Assembly: GCF_000337135.1 (NCBI RefSeq)
Contig: NZ_AOIN01000067.1
Span: 67,443 to 131,442, forward strand
Length of the DNA: 64,000 bases
DNA from: Natrialba chahannaoensis JCM 10990
GTDB lineage: Archaea > Halobacteriota > Halobacteria > Halobacteriales > Natrialbaceae
Direction: 5' to 3'
The position numbers and the translations under genes are program-made. A model generated the notes under the pieces. The model was not told the origin of the DNA. It saw only the letters and a program-made list of their open reading frames with translations, and made no database searches. Below are positions 1-7,953 of this stretch, in pieces; within the stretch, counting starts at the first letter, position 1; each line of letters starts with the position of its first letter.

Positions 1-179
<179 letters not shown>

Positions 180-203
180 CCAAGGCGGGTTGCCGCCAGG
201 CGT

Positions 204-389
204 ATGGCGCTGAACAAACTTCGTCAGTTAGATCAGAACTCGCTCGGCGTTACACTACCAAAAGACGACCTCCGAATTGATGGGGTGCTTGATGAGAACG
301 GAGAACTTCGTGACGAGCATTACGTTCATATTCGTCATTTAGAAGAAGGAGAATGGAAGATTGAATTACTTGACAATACATCTTCATAG
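204..389 (+). CDS. Small SpoVT/AbrB-like DNA-binding protein
   Basis: A 61-residue protein read as an AbrB-type swapped-hairpin DNA-binding protein. Residues 4-20 (KLRQLDQNSLGVTLPKD) follow the usual pattern of a short strand, a Ser-Leu-Gly-Val-Thr-Leu-Pro stretch and a polar turn. The C-terminal half is acidic, as is common in haloarchaea. Such proteins act as antitoxins or autoregulators. No toxin gene follows here: the next sequence downstream is a decayed fragment. The ATG lies so close behind a TATA-like element that the transcript is probably leaderless. The DNA-binding role comes from the fold pattern; any target is unknown. Confidence 0.7.
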   Translation: MALNKLRQLDQNSLGVTLPKDDLRIDGVLDENGELRDEHYVHIRHLEEGEWKIELLDNTSS

Positions 390-450
390 CGATGCCTGTG
401 CGGTTGAACTGTGTACGCTAAGGGCGGGACCGTAGTGTGACCTCTCGACG

Positions 451-570
451 GAACCCAACGCTCGTGTTAGTTGGTCGGGGCACGCTCACAGCGGCCGTCG
501 ACGCACGTGGCCACTCGGAAGTGATTGTCTTGGGTGCGGCCGTGATTGATCGGAGCGAATTACTGAATAG
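451..570 (+). pseudogene. Decayed coding fragment, copy 1
   Basis: One frame reads about 40 residues of protein-like sequence (core VDARGHSEVIVLGAAVIDRS) with no start codon and no gene body before it. A diverged copy is found at about 1912-2034. I do not recognise the parent family. The sequence is best described as the 3-prime scrap of a gene. Confidence 0.4.
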
Positions 571-638
571 CCTATCTCTAAAGACCACTTTTACTTATCT
601 CGAACCAAAATAAAACTGCAGGAGGTTATCGACTTGAG

Positions 639-1445
639 TTATCCGTGTCCGTCCGCAGAAGCGTATAGCGTTACGCTAAAGTAATCACCTCTCCAGGGGG
701 TATCATCCGTAAATTTCTCCTCTGAACGGTATTCGGAAATACCGTTCATTGAGAACGAGGTTTCAGATGTATTATCGTTTTCATATTCAACACCAAAGCT
801 TCCACTTTGACCAGTGGATTGGTTTACTGGGTGAACAGTTCCTTGATGGACATAATTGGAACCTGACAGACCAGCACCTGCACCACTTGGAAGTGTGACA
901 TCTGCTGAAAGGTCGTATTCTCGCTCGCGCTGTAATTGAGAACTAGTCGGATCATATGACACCAGTGTCACATCGTCGTCAACCACGTCAATGCTCACTT
1001 CCATCTCTCTGAGTCTGACTTTGTAGAAATACCCATCATCAGGGTAGCCAGTCATATGGTGCCAGATGAAGTACACGTATTCATCACTAACCTGTTCATG
1101 GGCTCGATACATAGTGGCGTGCCCCTGTGCGTACCCATAATCAACACCCGCTGAACTTTCAAGATCGAGTGTGGAACTGAACGTCGCAACGTGGTCAACC
1201 GTATCGGTTGGCTCCATTCCACCGCCGGTTAGGATTCCGGGTCCACTGTGTGGATCCTCAGTTGTGATACTGGCGTCACCACCAATGTCGTCGCTAGTGA
1301 CAGTTGCTTCGGCATACGCTTCTGATTCGGAGCGGTCCTCCGTATCATCTGCAGATGCCATGCCGGTAAGCGCAACTCCAGCTATGGAGCCAGTGGTAAT
1401 TGTTTTCAGAACTTTCCTCCGGTCATACCCATTATCCATAGGCAT
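639..1445 (-). CDS. Tat-exported protein of unknown function
   Basis: A 268-residue protein with a twin-arginine signal peptide at its N-terminus: D-R-R-K-V-L-K at residues 8-14, then a hydrophobic stretch to about residue 32 ending in Ala-Ser-Ala-Asp. The mature part is Ser/Thr/Asp-rich with scattered aromatic residues, including a Trp-His-His-Met segment, and looks mainly beta. It has no lipobox Cys, so it is probably secreted or wall-associated. I recognise no family. It lies in an AT-richer patch together with the pilins, and decayed copies of one fragment flank it on both sides, which suggests acquired DNA. A second in-frame ATG at codon 3 is an equally likely start. Confidence 0.75.
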   Translation of the reverse strand: MPMDNGYDRRKVLKTITTGSIAGVALTGMASADDTEDRSESEAYAEATVTSDDIGGDASITTEDPHSGPGILTGGGMEPTDTVDHVATFSSTLDLESSAGVDYGYAQGHATMYRAHEQVSDEYVYFIWHHMTGYPDDGYFYKVRLREMEVSIDVVDDDVTLVSYDPTSSQLQREREYDLSADVTLPSGAGAGLSGSNYVHQGTVHPVNQSTGQSGSFGVEYENDNTSETSFSMNGISEYRSEEKFTDDTPWRGDYFSVTLYASADGHG

Positions 1446-1649
1446 ACGACATCACCTATTCAGAGGAGTGTTATAAAATTATGGGCTAAAACAAAACCCA
1501 AATAAAAACTATTCGCTGATTATCTATGCTAGCTCATACACTGTTTGAACGGACTATTTTCAGATTACCATAACAATGTATAAGTAGTGAAAAGACAGCA
1601 CATCTTCAGTAAACTACTCTATTTCGCTCGTTGGGGGTAGGGCTTTCGT

Positions 1650-2034
1650 GTGGACTCCCGTTCTATGCCATCCACAAATCCTTCGGATCTGGCTGCGCGA
1701 GATTATATCTGGCGAGCACCGTCCGTGGTAGCAAGGGAGATATACTTCCCACTCACGTTCAGCGTCCCACTGATTCTTCGCGCGTGTGCGCTGTCTGTAG
1801 CGGAGTTGCGTCTCAACGATACTGTCGAGGCCGTGGCACTGTTCGACGGCGCGACTGTGGACGTGTTACGACTCGCGGTGCGATGTGTTGTACTCGGTGA
1901 CAGCTGCTGAGAGAACCCAGAACTCGTGTTTGCTGGTTCGGGACACACTCGTGGCGGTTGCTGATGCACGTGGCCGCTCGGAGGTAATTCTCTCGGGAGC
2001 GGCTGTGATCGCCCGAAGCAAGAGCTGATTCAAT
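1650..2034 (+). pseudogene. Decayed ORF including fragment copy 2
   Basis: An 86-codon open frame (1650-1910) has a protein-like middle (LRLNDTVEAVALFDGATVDV) that faintly resembles a TrkA C-terminal domain. In another frame, 1912-2034 repeats the fragment at 451-570 (VADARGRSEVILSGAAVIAR). The change of frame and the lack of a recognisable N-terminus suggest a degraded gene rather than an active one. The rest of the 1446-2088 interval holds nothing else I can identify. Confidence 0.3.
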
Positions 2035-2088
2035 ATATAAAGTACGGAGTCAAGAAGTTACGCAAAAATCGCAAAATTAGGGGGTGCG

Positions 2089-2607
2089 CTAGTTCTCGAT
2101 CTCGAAGTTCTGGACCTCGTTCTGTTCTTCGATGTTACCAGGGTCGTTTCCGATATATGCGATCACAGCGTAGTCTCCCTCAGGCAGTTCCTCACTGCCT
2201 GTACCGATGTCTGCTTCGTCGCCAAGGGTCATCGTTTGACCGACAGTGTCTAGATGAGCACCATCACTATCAACGGCACCGGGTTCACTGTCTCCATCGG
2301 TGTAGAACTCGTTGTCCGTCGAGCCGTCTTCGACGACGTACTCACCGGTTTCACTGTGCAGCAAGATGATTCCATCGGCGTTCTGCAAGTTAGTGGCCGA
2401 TAGTGTCACTTCGTTCGTCCCATCTCCCTCAATATCTATGGCAGCTTGAGCGTTTTCGCCCATGTCACCCATATCCAGCACGAATGCAGCAATCACGGCC
2501 GCGAGAATGACAGTAATCGCCACCATGAGTATAACTCCGATGACAGGGGAAACTGCACGCTCATTGTCCGATCCGACCAATTTGTTGCGGATTGTTTTTC
2601 CGTCCAT
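2089..2607 (-). CDS. Archaeal type IV pilin
   Basis: A 172-residue pilin precursor. A short charged leader (about 18 residues ending N-E-R-A) is followed by the conserved haloarchaeal H-domain [20 protein letters not shown], which prepilin peptidase PibD would expose and which forms the filament core and membrane anchor. The rest is an acidic, beta-rich head. The pilin probably works in adhesion or biofilm formation at the cell surface. Its 5-prime 160 bases are nearly identical to those of the next pilin gene upstream (2681-3160), while the heads differ. This points to recent tandem duplication with diversification of the exposed part. The assembly genes (pilB/pilC) are not in the window. 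Confidence 0.9.
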   Translation of the reverse strand: MDGKTIRNKLVGSDNERAVSPVIGVILMVAITVILAAVIAAFVLDMGDMGENAQAAIDIEGDGTNEVTLSATNLQNADGIILLHSETGEYVVEDGSTDNEFYTDGDSEPGAVDSDGAHLDTVGQTMTLGDEADIGTGSEELPEGDYAVIAYIGNDPGNIEEQNEVQNFEIEN

Positions 2608-2680
2608 GTATTATTTATTGTGTTTGTCTTTTATCTGTGTTTTGTACATTCATGATATATGCCAATTGGGTTTGATCCCG

Positions 2681-3160
2681 TTAGTCCGTCAGCTCGAAGT
2701 CTCGGATTCCAGTCTGTTCTTCAATGTTTTCGGGATTCTCACCGATATAGGCGATGGCAGTGTAATCTCCTGCGTGGTCGAAGTTGGTGCTATCGTGCTC
2801 AATGGTGACTTGTTCCCCAACAGTGTCGAGTTCCATCGCGGTCTCTGTGCCGTCCAGATCGATCAGATCTTCGTTGTCTTCCCTCACGTACTGACCTTCT
2901 TCAGAGTTGATGAAAATAACCCCGTCGGCGTTATCCATGCTAGCTACTGAGATAGTGACAGCATCGGTACCGTCTCCCTCGACGCTAACACCAGCTTGGG
3001 CGTTTTCACCCATGTCACCCATGTCCAGCACGAATGCAGCAATTACGGCTGCCAGAATGACAGTAATTGCCACCATCAAGATAACCCCGATAACAGGCGA
3101 TACAGCGCGCTCATCTTCCGATCCGACCAATCTGTTGCGGATTGTTTTTCCGTCCATCAT
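2681..3160 (-). CDS. Archaeal type IV pilin (paralogue)
   Basis: A 159-residue paralogue of the neighbouring pilin at 2089-2607, transcribed in the same direction with a 73-base gap. It has the same leader and H-domain (processing expected before VSPVIGV), then an acidic head. Both heads share the motif A-I-A-Y-I-G-(E/N)-(N/D)-P, 25-30 residues from the C-terminus. Two adjacent Met codons start the frame, and codon 2 gives the same start as the paralogue. It is probably expressed with or alternately to its partner as a minor or major pilin. Confidence 0.9.
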   Translation of the reverse strand: MMDGKTIRNRLVGSEDERAVSPVIGVILMVAITVILAAVIAAFVLDMGDMGENAQAGVSVEGDGTDAVTISVASMDNADGVIFINSEEGQYVREDNEDLIDLDGTETAMELDTVGEQVTIEHDSTNFDHAGDYTAIAYIGENPENIEEQTGIRDFELTD

Positions 3161-3463
3161 TGTTTAACCACACCTGAATCAGCAGAAAGGTTATACGCGA
3201 TGGCATGGTAGCCAGTCGCGTACGGATGGGGGCTCCACACCGACCCACCGTGCAACCTTCCTCACTGTAATTTGGTGCTGATAGTCTCACGAAATTACCA
3301 TACCTTAAACCCCACTGACGCTCAACAGATAACGGTTTCAGATCTGATAATCAGTGGCCCGCAGAAACCCTACAGCACCCCCTTGAACCGACTCAGTCTT
3401 GCGATTTAGTAATTCGACGAGCAAACGACAATACCAAAGCCAGTTCAGTTCCACGGACTGCAC

Positions 3464-4255
3464 ATGACTAAGACTGTGTTCGTGACCGGCCGCGACCTCG
3501 CGCGCACCTACGACGGCGGGGTCTACGAGAACGCGTGGGAAGCGGTCGAGCAGTACCGCGAAGCGACCCGTTACGCGAACACACACGACGCTGGCTCGGG
3601 TGCTACGGCGTCGGCACTAGATCTACCCCGCGGTCGTCTCCGTACGTGGATCGACGACGGTGGTGCACCGGACGTGGTCCGTGGGATCGATACCGCACGC
3701 GAGTATGGGTGGCTCGAGTGCACTCCCAGTGACGATGTGTTCGCTGGGTTGAACGCACTGGTTGCAAACATCTTTTCGGGCGGTTCGATTGCGGAGCAGC
3801 ACTACCAGCCGTCGTTCGCATTGAACCACCACGGCGAGGACTCTCACGTGATCGACGCGCTCGAGCTGGTCGGCGTCGACTACCAGGTGGTCGACGATCG
3901 CGACGGACGGGCTGACGAAGTCCGTCCTGCTGAGGACGGTACCGTTCTTGGGCGCGTACTCGCTGTGCTCGGCGCACCTGTCGGCCCAAAAACCAGCCAG
4001 CAACTCTCACTCCCGAGCTATCTCGTGGCCGGTTCCGAAGAGGTCCGAGAGACGTTCGTCTACGCGTATCTCGAAAACCGGGCCGTCTATCACGAAGGGA
4101 AGGACACCCTGACGATCACCGAAGAGCGCAACGATTCCTACCTCTCTGGGCTGGCAGCGCTCATCAACGATATTGCAGGTGGTGGCGTCAAACGAAACGC
4201 AGAATCGATTACGATCTCCGCTGAAGCCGCTCGTTCGCTCGGCACCGTTCGGTAA
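3464..4255 (+). CDS. Conserved haloarchaeal protein with LAGLIDADG-like C-terminal half
   Basis: A 263-residue protein I do not know by name. Residues about 20-90 are helical with an HTH-like segment (ATASALDLPRGRLRTWIDD). Residues about 180-260 (FVYAYLENRAVYHEGKDTLT, then I-T-E-E-R-N) recall one LAGLIDADG half-domain: an acidic first helix, a strand pair, then E-R-N and a second helix (S-G-L-A-A-L-I-N-D-I). This could be a homing-endonuclease-derived DNA-binding protein of the WhiA kind. It ends exactly where the convergent repressor-like gene ends (one base apart), and the integrase is 0.9 kb downstream, so it may belong to an integrated element. The function is inference. Confidence 0.6.
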   Translation: MTKTVFVTGRDLARTYDGGVYENAWEAVEQYREATRYANTHDAGSGATASALDLPRGRLRTWIDDGGAPDVVRGIDTAREYGWLECTPSDDVFAGLNALVANIFSGGSIAEQHYQPSFALNHHGEDSHVIDALELVGVDYQVVDDRDGRADEVRPAEDGTVLGRVLAVLGAPVGPKTSQQLSLPSYLVAGSEEVRETFVYAYLENRAVYHEGKDTLTITEERNDSYLSGLAALINDIAGGGVKRNAESITISAEAARSLGTVR

Positions 4256-4516
4256 CTACGGTTCCGGCTCGAGTTCGTCGGCCTCGAGGTCTCCGTTCAT
4301 ATATGCTCGGCCGCGGTCGGTAATCTGGTAGTAGCTTCCGTCCACCTTCTCGATGAGATGTGCCTTCTCAAGCTTGCTCATCCGTCGGGAAACCCAATTT
4401 CGTGAATAGTCCAGATTGATCGCCGTAACCGCGGGAGAGAGTACTAACTCGGATTCATCGAGCAATTCGAGAATCCGGTTGTCGGTTTGGTTCATCCAGT
4501 CAACCCGCGGGCGCAT
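4256..4516 (-). CDS. PhiH1-repressor-like winged-helix regulator
   Basis: An 86-residue winged-helix protein. The middle (LDYSRNWVSRRMSKLEKAHL) is a recognition-helix region followed by a wing (IEKVDGSYYQITDRGRAYM), and the tail is acidic. This arrangement is typical of small haloarchaeal proteins annotated as phage PhiH1 repressor-like. Such proteins repress proviral or plasmid promoters. It is convergent with the 3464-4255 gene and faces away from the hairpin-rich region and integrase, so it may control that promoter region. The target is not shown by the sequence. Confidence 0.75.
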   Translation of the reverse strand: MRPRVDWMNQTDNRILELLDESELVLSPAVTAINLDYSRNWVSRRMSKLEKAHLIEKVDGSYYQITDRGRAYMNGDLEADELEPEP

Positions 4517-4654
4517 ACCCGCTTGTCGTCTTGTTGCATTTAACAGATACCGAAACCTGTTCTACTAAACAATATTCGGTGTTCAATAGAACACGGATTA
4601 GTGGGTTAGAGTTAAGTCCCCTCCGTGTCTGGATCGGAGCAACGGAAGTCAGAC

Positions 4655-4785
4655 GGACCCGCCGCTACTCGGTCGGGTCCTCGTCAGAAACGCGGACCCG
4701 GTGTAGTAGCACCGGTCCGCCTGGCCTCCGTATCCGAGGTACGGAAGCATGCAATCGCTCGACGCAACGGGGGATAAAGCCCCCG
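4655..4785. other. Cluster of strong hairpins in a non-coding stretch
   Basis: Within the 645-base gap before the integrase there are successive inverted repeats: GGACCCG/CGGGTCC (4655-4680), GCGGAC/GTCCGC with CGGTG/CACCG inside (4692-4720), CCGTA/TACGG (4728-4744) and CGGGGGATAAAGCCCCCG (4768-4785). Four stems in 130 bases is unusual for an intergenic region. They could form a structured RNA, a recombination site, or terminators back to back. No tRNA cloverleaf can be drawn. Confidence 0.5.
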
Positions 4786-5013
4786 ATCGACAATATCGAT
4801 TAGACTCCGGCCCACAGCCCACGGCCCGGTCAATCCGGCTCCGAACGACTATCGGAAACGGAATCGGAAAGTATCGGAAATCGACAGGCGCACGCGAGAG
4901 GCTTCAGAAGTGGCGAATTTCACGAAACCCTGATTTATCGGAAGAATCGGAAACGGCCCTGCAACGGCTAAGTATCAGTGGTCCTTTCGATCAAATCTAC
5001 CGACGGACAGCGA

Positions 5014-5052
5014 CCGTGCGCGCCCCCAGGTACCAACTAACGGCGCGCACGG
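5014..5052. repeat. Perfect 11-bp inverted repeat upstream of integrase
   Basis: CCGTGCGCGCC at 5014-5024 pairs perfectly with GGCGCGCACGG at 5042-5052 around a 17-base spacer. It lies 110 bases before the integrase start. It could be an operator, an arm-type recombinase site or an RNA hairpin in the integrase leader. Confidence 0.6.
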
Positions 5053-5081
5053 TGAGTCCGCGGTCCCACAGACGTGAGACC

Positions 5082-5165
5082 ATGACAAACCAAACGCGCA
5101 ACCACGGTAAGCGTATCGCATTTTCAGATCACCGCTGCAGCTGTGCACCCGAGGTGCATCGATGA
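5082..5165 (+). CDS. Possible 27-residue leader peptide of the integrase
   Basis: An ATG-initiated frame of 27 codons whose TGA overlaps the integrase ATG as ATGA, the arrangement used for translational coupling. The peptide is basic and contains a Cys-Ser-Cys motif near its end. Coding status is uncertain: the frame is also open upstream, and there is no family match I know of. Confidence 0.25.
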   Translation: MTNQTRNHGKRIAFSDHRCSCAPEVHR

Positions 5166-6250
5166 GCGTCGGCGAACTCGAGCCGATCACGCCGCGCGAG
5201 GCGGTCGACATGTGGCTCGATCGCCTGCAGTCCACGCGGGCCGATGAAACGCTGAAGAGCTACCGGTACCGACTGAAGCCGTTCCTCGAGTGGTGTGAGA
5301 AAGAGGGCATCGACAACCTGAACAACCTTACCAGTCGCGACGTGTTCCGGTTCGACTCGGATCGGCGCGCTGATGGGCTGAAGGTGTCGACGCTGAACAA
5401 CCAGCTGGGGACGCTCAAGCAGTTCATCCAGTTCTGCGAGCGGATCGACGCGGTTCCTCAGGGATTGCCAGCAAAGGTCGAGGTCCCGTCGGTTGACCTG
5501 GCTGACCGCGTCAACGACGAACTCCTCTCCGCCGACCGTGCCGAGACGATTCGAGGGAATCTGAACCGATATGCGCGAGCATCGCGCCGGCAGGTAATGT
5601 TCGAACTGCTGTGGCACACCGGCTGTCGACTCGGTGGGCTTCGCGCGCTCGATCTCCGTGACTGCTTCTTCGAGGAGTCCGACCTGAAGCGACTGCGCCA
5701 CCAAGACGACATTGATCAGGCCGCACTCGAGGCGGTCGATCTCCCGTTCGTCTACTTCCGTCACCGGTCAGAGACGCCACTGAAGAACAAACGCGAGGGC
5801 GAGCGCCCGGTCGCACTCTCACAGGACGTTGCTGACCGCGTTCGGGAGTACATCGACGTGAATCGCGTCGAGCGAACGGACTCGGACGAACGCCGGCCGC
5901 TACTGACGACCGAGAAGGGGAAACACGCCCGCGTTTCGAAGTCGAGCATTCGGCGGGAGATCTACATCCTGACCCAGCCCTGCCGCTGGGGTTCGTGTCC
6001 GCACAACCGTGATACGACGACCTGCGAAGCCCTGGAGCACACGCTTGAGGCGCGGTGTCCCTCGAGTCGGTCGCCCCACCCGATCCGTTCGGGTTCGATC
6101 ACGCACATGCGTGACGAGGGCTGGCCACCGGAAGTCGTTGCAGAGCGAGTGAACGCTACCCCTGAGGTGATCAGGGCGCACTACGACCACCCTGATCCGA
6201 TCCGACGGATGCAATCCCGTCGCGAGTTCCTTACGGAGGATTCAGCATGA
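5162..6250 (+). CDS. Tyrosine recombinase / integrase (XerCD-like)
   Basis: A 362-residue phage-type integrase. Residues about 10-95 form the SAM-like core-binding domain (a single domain with L-K-S-Y-R-Y-R-L-K-P-F-L-E-W). The catalytic domain follows: the first Arg is in HTGCRLGGLRALDL, the HxxR box is H-P-I-R near residue 307, and the nucleophilic Tyr is in R-A-H-Y-D-H-P-D near residue 342. An insert with four Cys (C-R-W-G-S-C then T-C and C-P) before the HxxR box is typical of haloarchaeal integrases and may bind zinc. It probably catalysed integration of the element whose remains lie around it. No attachment site or tRNA end is visible. Confidence 0.92.
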   Translation: MSVGELEPITPREAVDMWLDRLQSTRADETLKSYRYRLKPFLEWCEKEGIDNLNNLTSRDVFRFDSDRRADGLKVSTLNNQLGTLKQFIQFCERIDAVPQGLPAKVEVPSVDLADRVNDELLSADRAETIRGNLNRYARASRRQVMFELLWHTGCRLGGLRALDLRDCFFEESDLKRLRHQDDIDQAALEAVDLPFVYFRHRSETPLKNKREGERPVALSQDVADRVREYIDVNRVERTDSDERRPLLTTEKGKHARVSKSSIRREIYILTQPCRWGSCPHNRDTTTCEALEHTLEARCPSSRSPHPIRSGSITHMRDEGWPPEVVAERVNATPEVIRAHYDHPDPIRRMQSRREFLTEDSA

Positions 6251-6396
6251 TTCAGACAACCCACGACAGTAACCCGCGTAACAGACGGCTTGTTGAGCTC
6301 GGCGGTCCCACTCGAAATTATCTAAGTGTTCAACTTGTAGCGGCTCGTACCCCGAGGCGTCCGAAAATCTAATTCTCACTTTCGGAATATTACCAC

Positions 6397-6573
6397 ATGT
6401 CCGACAGCACAACGGGAGGTGGTCGGCGTGACGGTCGCACCGGGGTCGTCGTTGACGCTGAATCGGCCGCAGTTTCCAGTCGGTGTTTGGAATGCCAACA
6501 CACTCTTTGTTTGGATCACCAGCAACATTTTGCAACCAGCAGTGGAATCATGGAGCATGGGCCTCACAACTGA
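6397..6573 (+). CDS. Short ORF with one CxxC, uncertain
   Basis: A 58-codon frame with ATG at 6397, preceded by an AT-rich TATA-like stretch. It contains Cys-Leu-Glu-Cys followed by Cys and two His within 12 residues, which could make a zinc site. It overlaps the start of the next small gene by 17 bases in another frame. No family is recognised. It may be a small regulator or a chance frame in decaying DNA. Confidence 0.3.
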   Translation: MSDSTTGGGRRDGRTGVVVDAESAAVSSRCLECQHTLCLDHQQHFATSSGIMEHGPHN

Positions 6574-6709
6574 CGACTTTGCCGAGTTCATGGTCGGTGA
6601 TCCAGAGGACAACGAAGAGGTTCCGCTGGGAGACGCCCTCAACGAGTTAGCCGTCGATGTCGAAGTGGACGCTGTCGAAGAGGTCCGTGACGTTCGCGAG
6701 CGGCTATGA
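6557..6709 (+). CDS. VapB-type antitoxin-like small acidic protein
   Basis: A 50-residue acidic protein (GLTTDDFAEFMVGDPEDNEE then a helix ending V-R-D-V-R-E-R-L). Its stop codon overlaps the ATG of the following broken PIN-domain gene (ATGA), the usual layout of antitoxin before toxin in VapBC pairs. The N-terminal DNA-binding part of a normal antitoxin is missing or very short, so this may be only the toxin-binding tail of a truncated gene. The identification rests mainly on context. Confidence 0.45.
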   Translation: MGLTTDDFAEFMVGDPEDNEEVPLGDALNELAVDVEVDAVEEVRDVRERL

Positions 6710-6892
6710 AGCTCTCTCGATACAAACGTCATTGTGGCCGCTGTCACAAAGGATACCGAACGGTCCGATACTGCTGTCCGTGCACTCAACGAGTTCGATG
6801 GCGAACTCCGAGAGCACGGTGCAAAACAACCGCACGAACGAATCATCTTGTCCTGGAAGATCGTCAGCCCCGATCGCCCATGTGGTTGGTAG
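6706..6892 (+). pseudogene. vapC: Broken VapC (PIN-domain) toxin remnant
   Basis: Removing one T from the CTCTCT run at 6712-6717 turns the start into M-K-L-L-D-T-N-V-I-V-A-A-V-T, the N-terminus of a PIN-domain RNase with its first catalytic Asp. The frame goes on for about 26 PIN-like residues (to R-A-L-N-E) and then runs into F-D-G-E-L-R-E-H-G-A, which is what normally stands at the C-terminus of these toxins. The roughly 80 central residues, with the other catalytic acids, are gone. So this is a toxin gene inactivated by a large internal deletion plus a frameshift. Confidence 0.65.
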
Positions 6893-7501
6893 ACGACGAA
6901 ACAGTACCAGCCGTCGTGCCACGAGTTGCGCTCGAGTTCGAACCGACGCTGTCTTGCATTATCAAATCTGAGAGTGACAACGGCAAGAATTCTGCCAGTC
7001 TTGTGTGACCTGGACCTATGGACTGGGACGAGCCAGTGATCGACAAGCGCGACCCCGCGCACCTACGGTGGAGGTTCGTATGCAGATCTGTGGTCGGCGT
7101 ACTCGACTATCAGGCAGTCATGCGCACGCGAGTCAGTATCTGAACAAGGGCTCCTACGCAATCTCGAACTGACCACAGTGTAGCCAACCACTCGTGACCG
7201 CAGCTCGGTCACCCAAAATCGGCGATGATGTCTCTTCAGCGACGCACTTCCCGAGTTGTTCTCCTGATTCGTTATCACACGCTGGACATCGTGCGCTCAT
7301 CCAGCAGTCGTGGTAGTTCCGTCTATGTGATGGGGGTGGGTCCCAGTGTATTGGGATTGCTCTCACCTTCACAGAAACCGGATGTTTGTCCCTGAGATCG
7401 ATACTCGGTGGTACTCGAGATGACTGCTTTGTGGCGTTCGGGAGCAGTGTGGTGTTTGGGGACAGGCCAGTCGACGACCACCGTGATAACGGAAGCGTGA
7501 T
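6893..7501. other. Degraded non-coding stretch
   Basis: No intact gene is supported here except possibly the short zinc-finger frame at 7154-7300. A minus-strand frame around 6860-7062 contains protein-like sequence (ERNSWHDGWYCFVVYQPHG) without a recognisable family. The stretch looks like accumulated debris between the integrase and the Nmad3 gene. Confidence 0.4.
7154..7300 (-). CDS. Possible small zinc-finger protein
   Basis: A 48-codon frame starting ATG-AGC-GCA. The N-terminus C-P-A-C is followed by another Cys and then W-L-H-C-G near the end, a pattern of the many short CPxC zinc-binding proteins of haloarchaea. It lies in decayed DNA, so it may be a truncated copy. Confidence 0.35.
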   Translation of the reverse strand: MSARCPACDNESGEQLGKCVAEETSSPILGDRAAVTSGWLHCGQFEIA

Positions 7502-7690
7502 GTGACTGAACCCCCACCGTTGTATAACGCCATCGAACCGGCAGCCGTCTGCATCCTCTTTACATCGACTGCAACGCACGACCGCACGGCTGGTCAGGTG
7601 ACAGTTACCTACTACGGGTATCGTGTTACCGTCGATGCAGTCGGGACGGTTTCAGTCGAGACAGTGCCTGAGGGCGCGACGTTTCACCTG
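7502..7690 (+). pseudogene. Orphan HalOD1 output-domain fragment
   Basis: The frame from 7502 reads PPPLYNAIEPAAVCILF, then G-Q-V-T-V-T-Y-Y-G-Y-R-V-T-V-D and G-T-V-S-V. This follows the HalOD1 pattern (L-P-P-L-Y-x-x-I-D-P-x-A-L, then F-x-Y-x-G-Y-x-V-T-V-D). The first third of the domain, before the L-P-P-L segment, is missing because a stop codon lies just upstream, and the sequence after the match is unrelated. It is a truncated copy of a haloarchaeal signal-output domain. Confidence 0.55.
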
Positions 7691-7953
7691 TGGCTACTCC
7701 GAAATATCGCCTTCGTTCCTCGCTGTCGTCTCCGAAACCACGAACCGCGCGAGCTTTCGTTTCGTGTGGGAATCAACAAGATGTTCCTCGAGTCGTGCCT
7801 CTGCTGGTGTCTCTCGGCAGAGTGGGCATTCGATGGGGGCTCTGGACGCCATACTCGTTGCACGTGAGTGAAGACGAAAAGACTTGGCCGCTCAGCGGTT
7901 GACCAGGTACCGAGTGGTTTAACCCGCCGCCCTCGAACCACTCGAACGAACCG

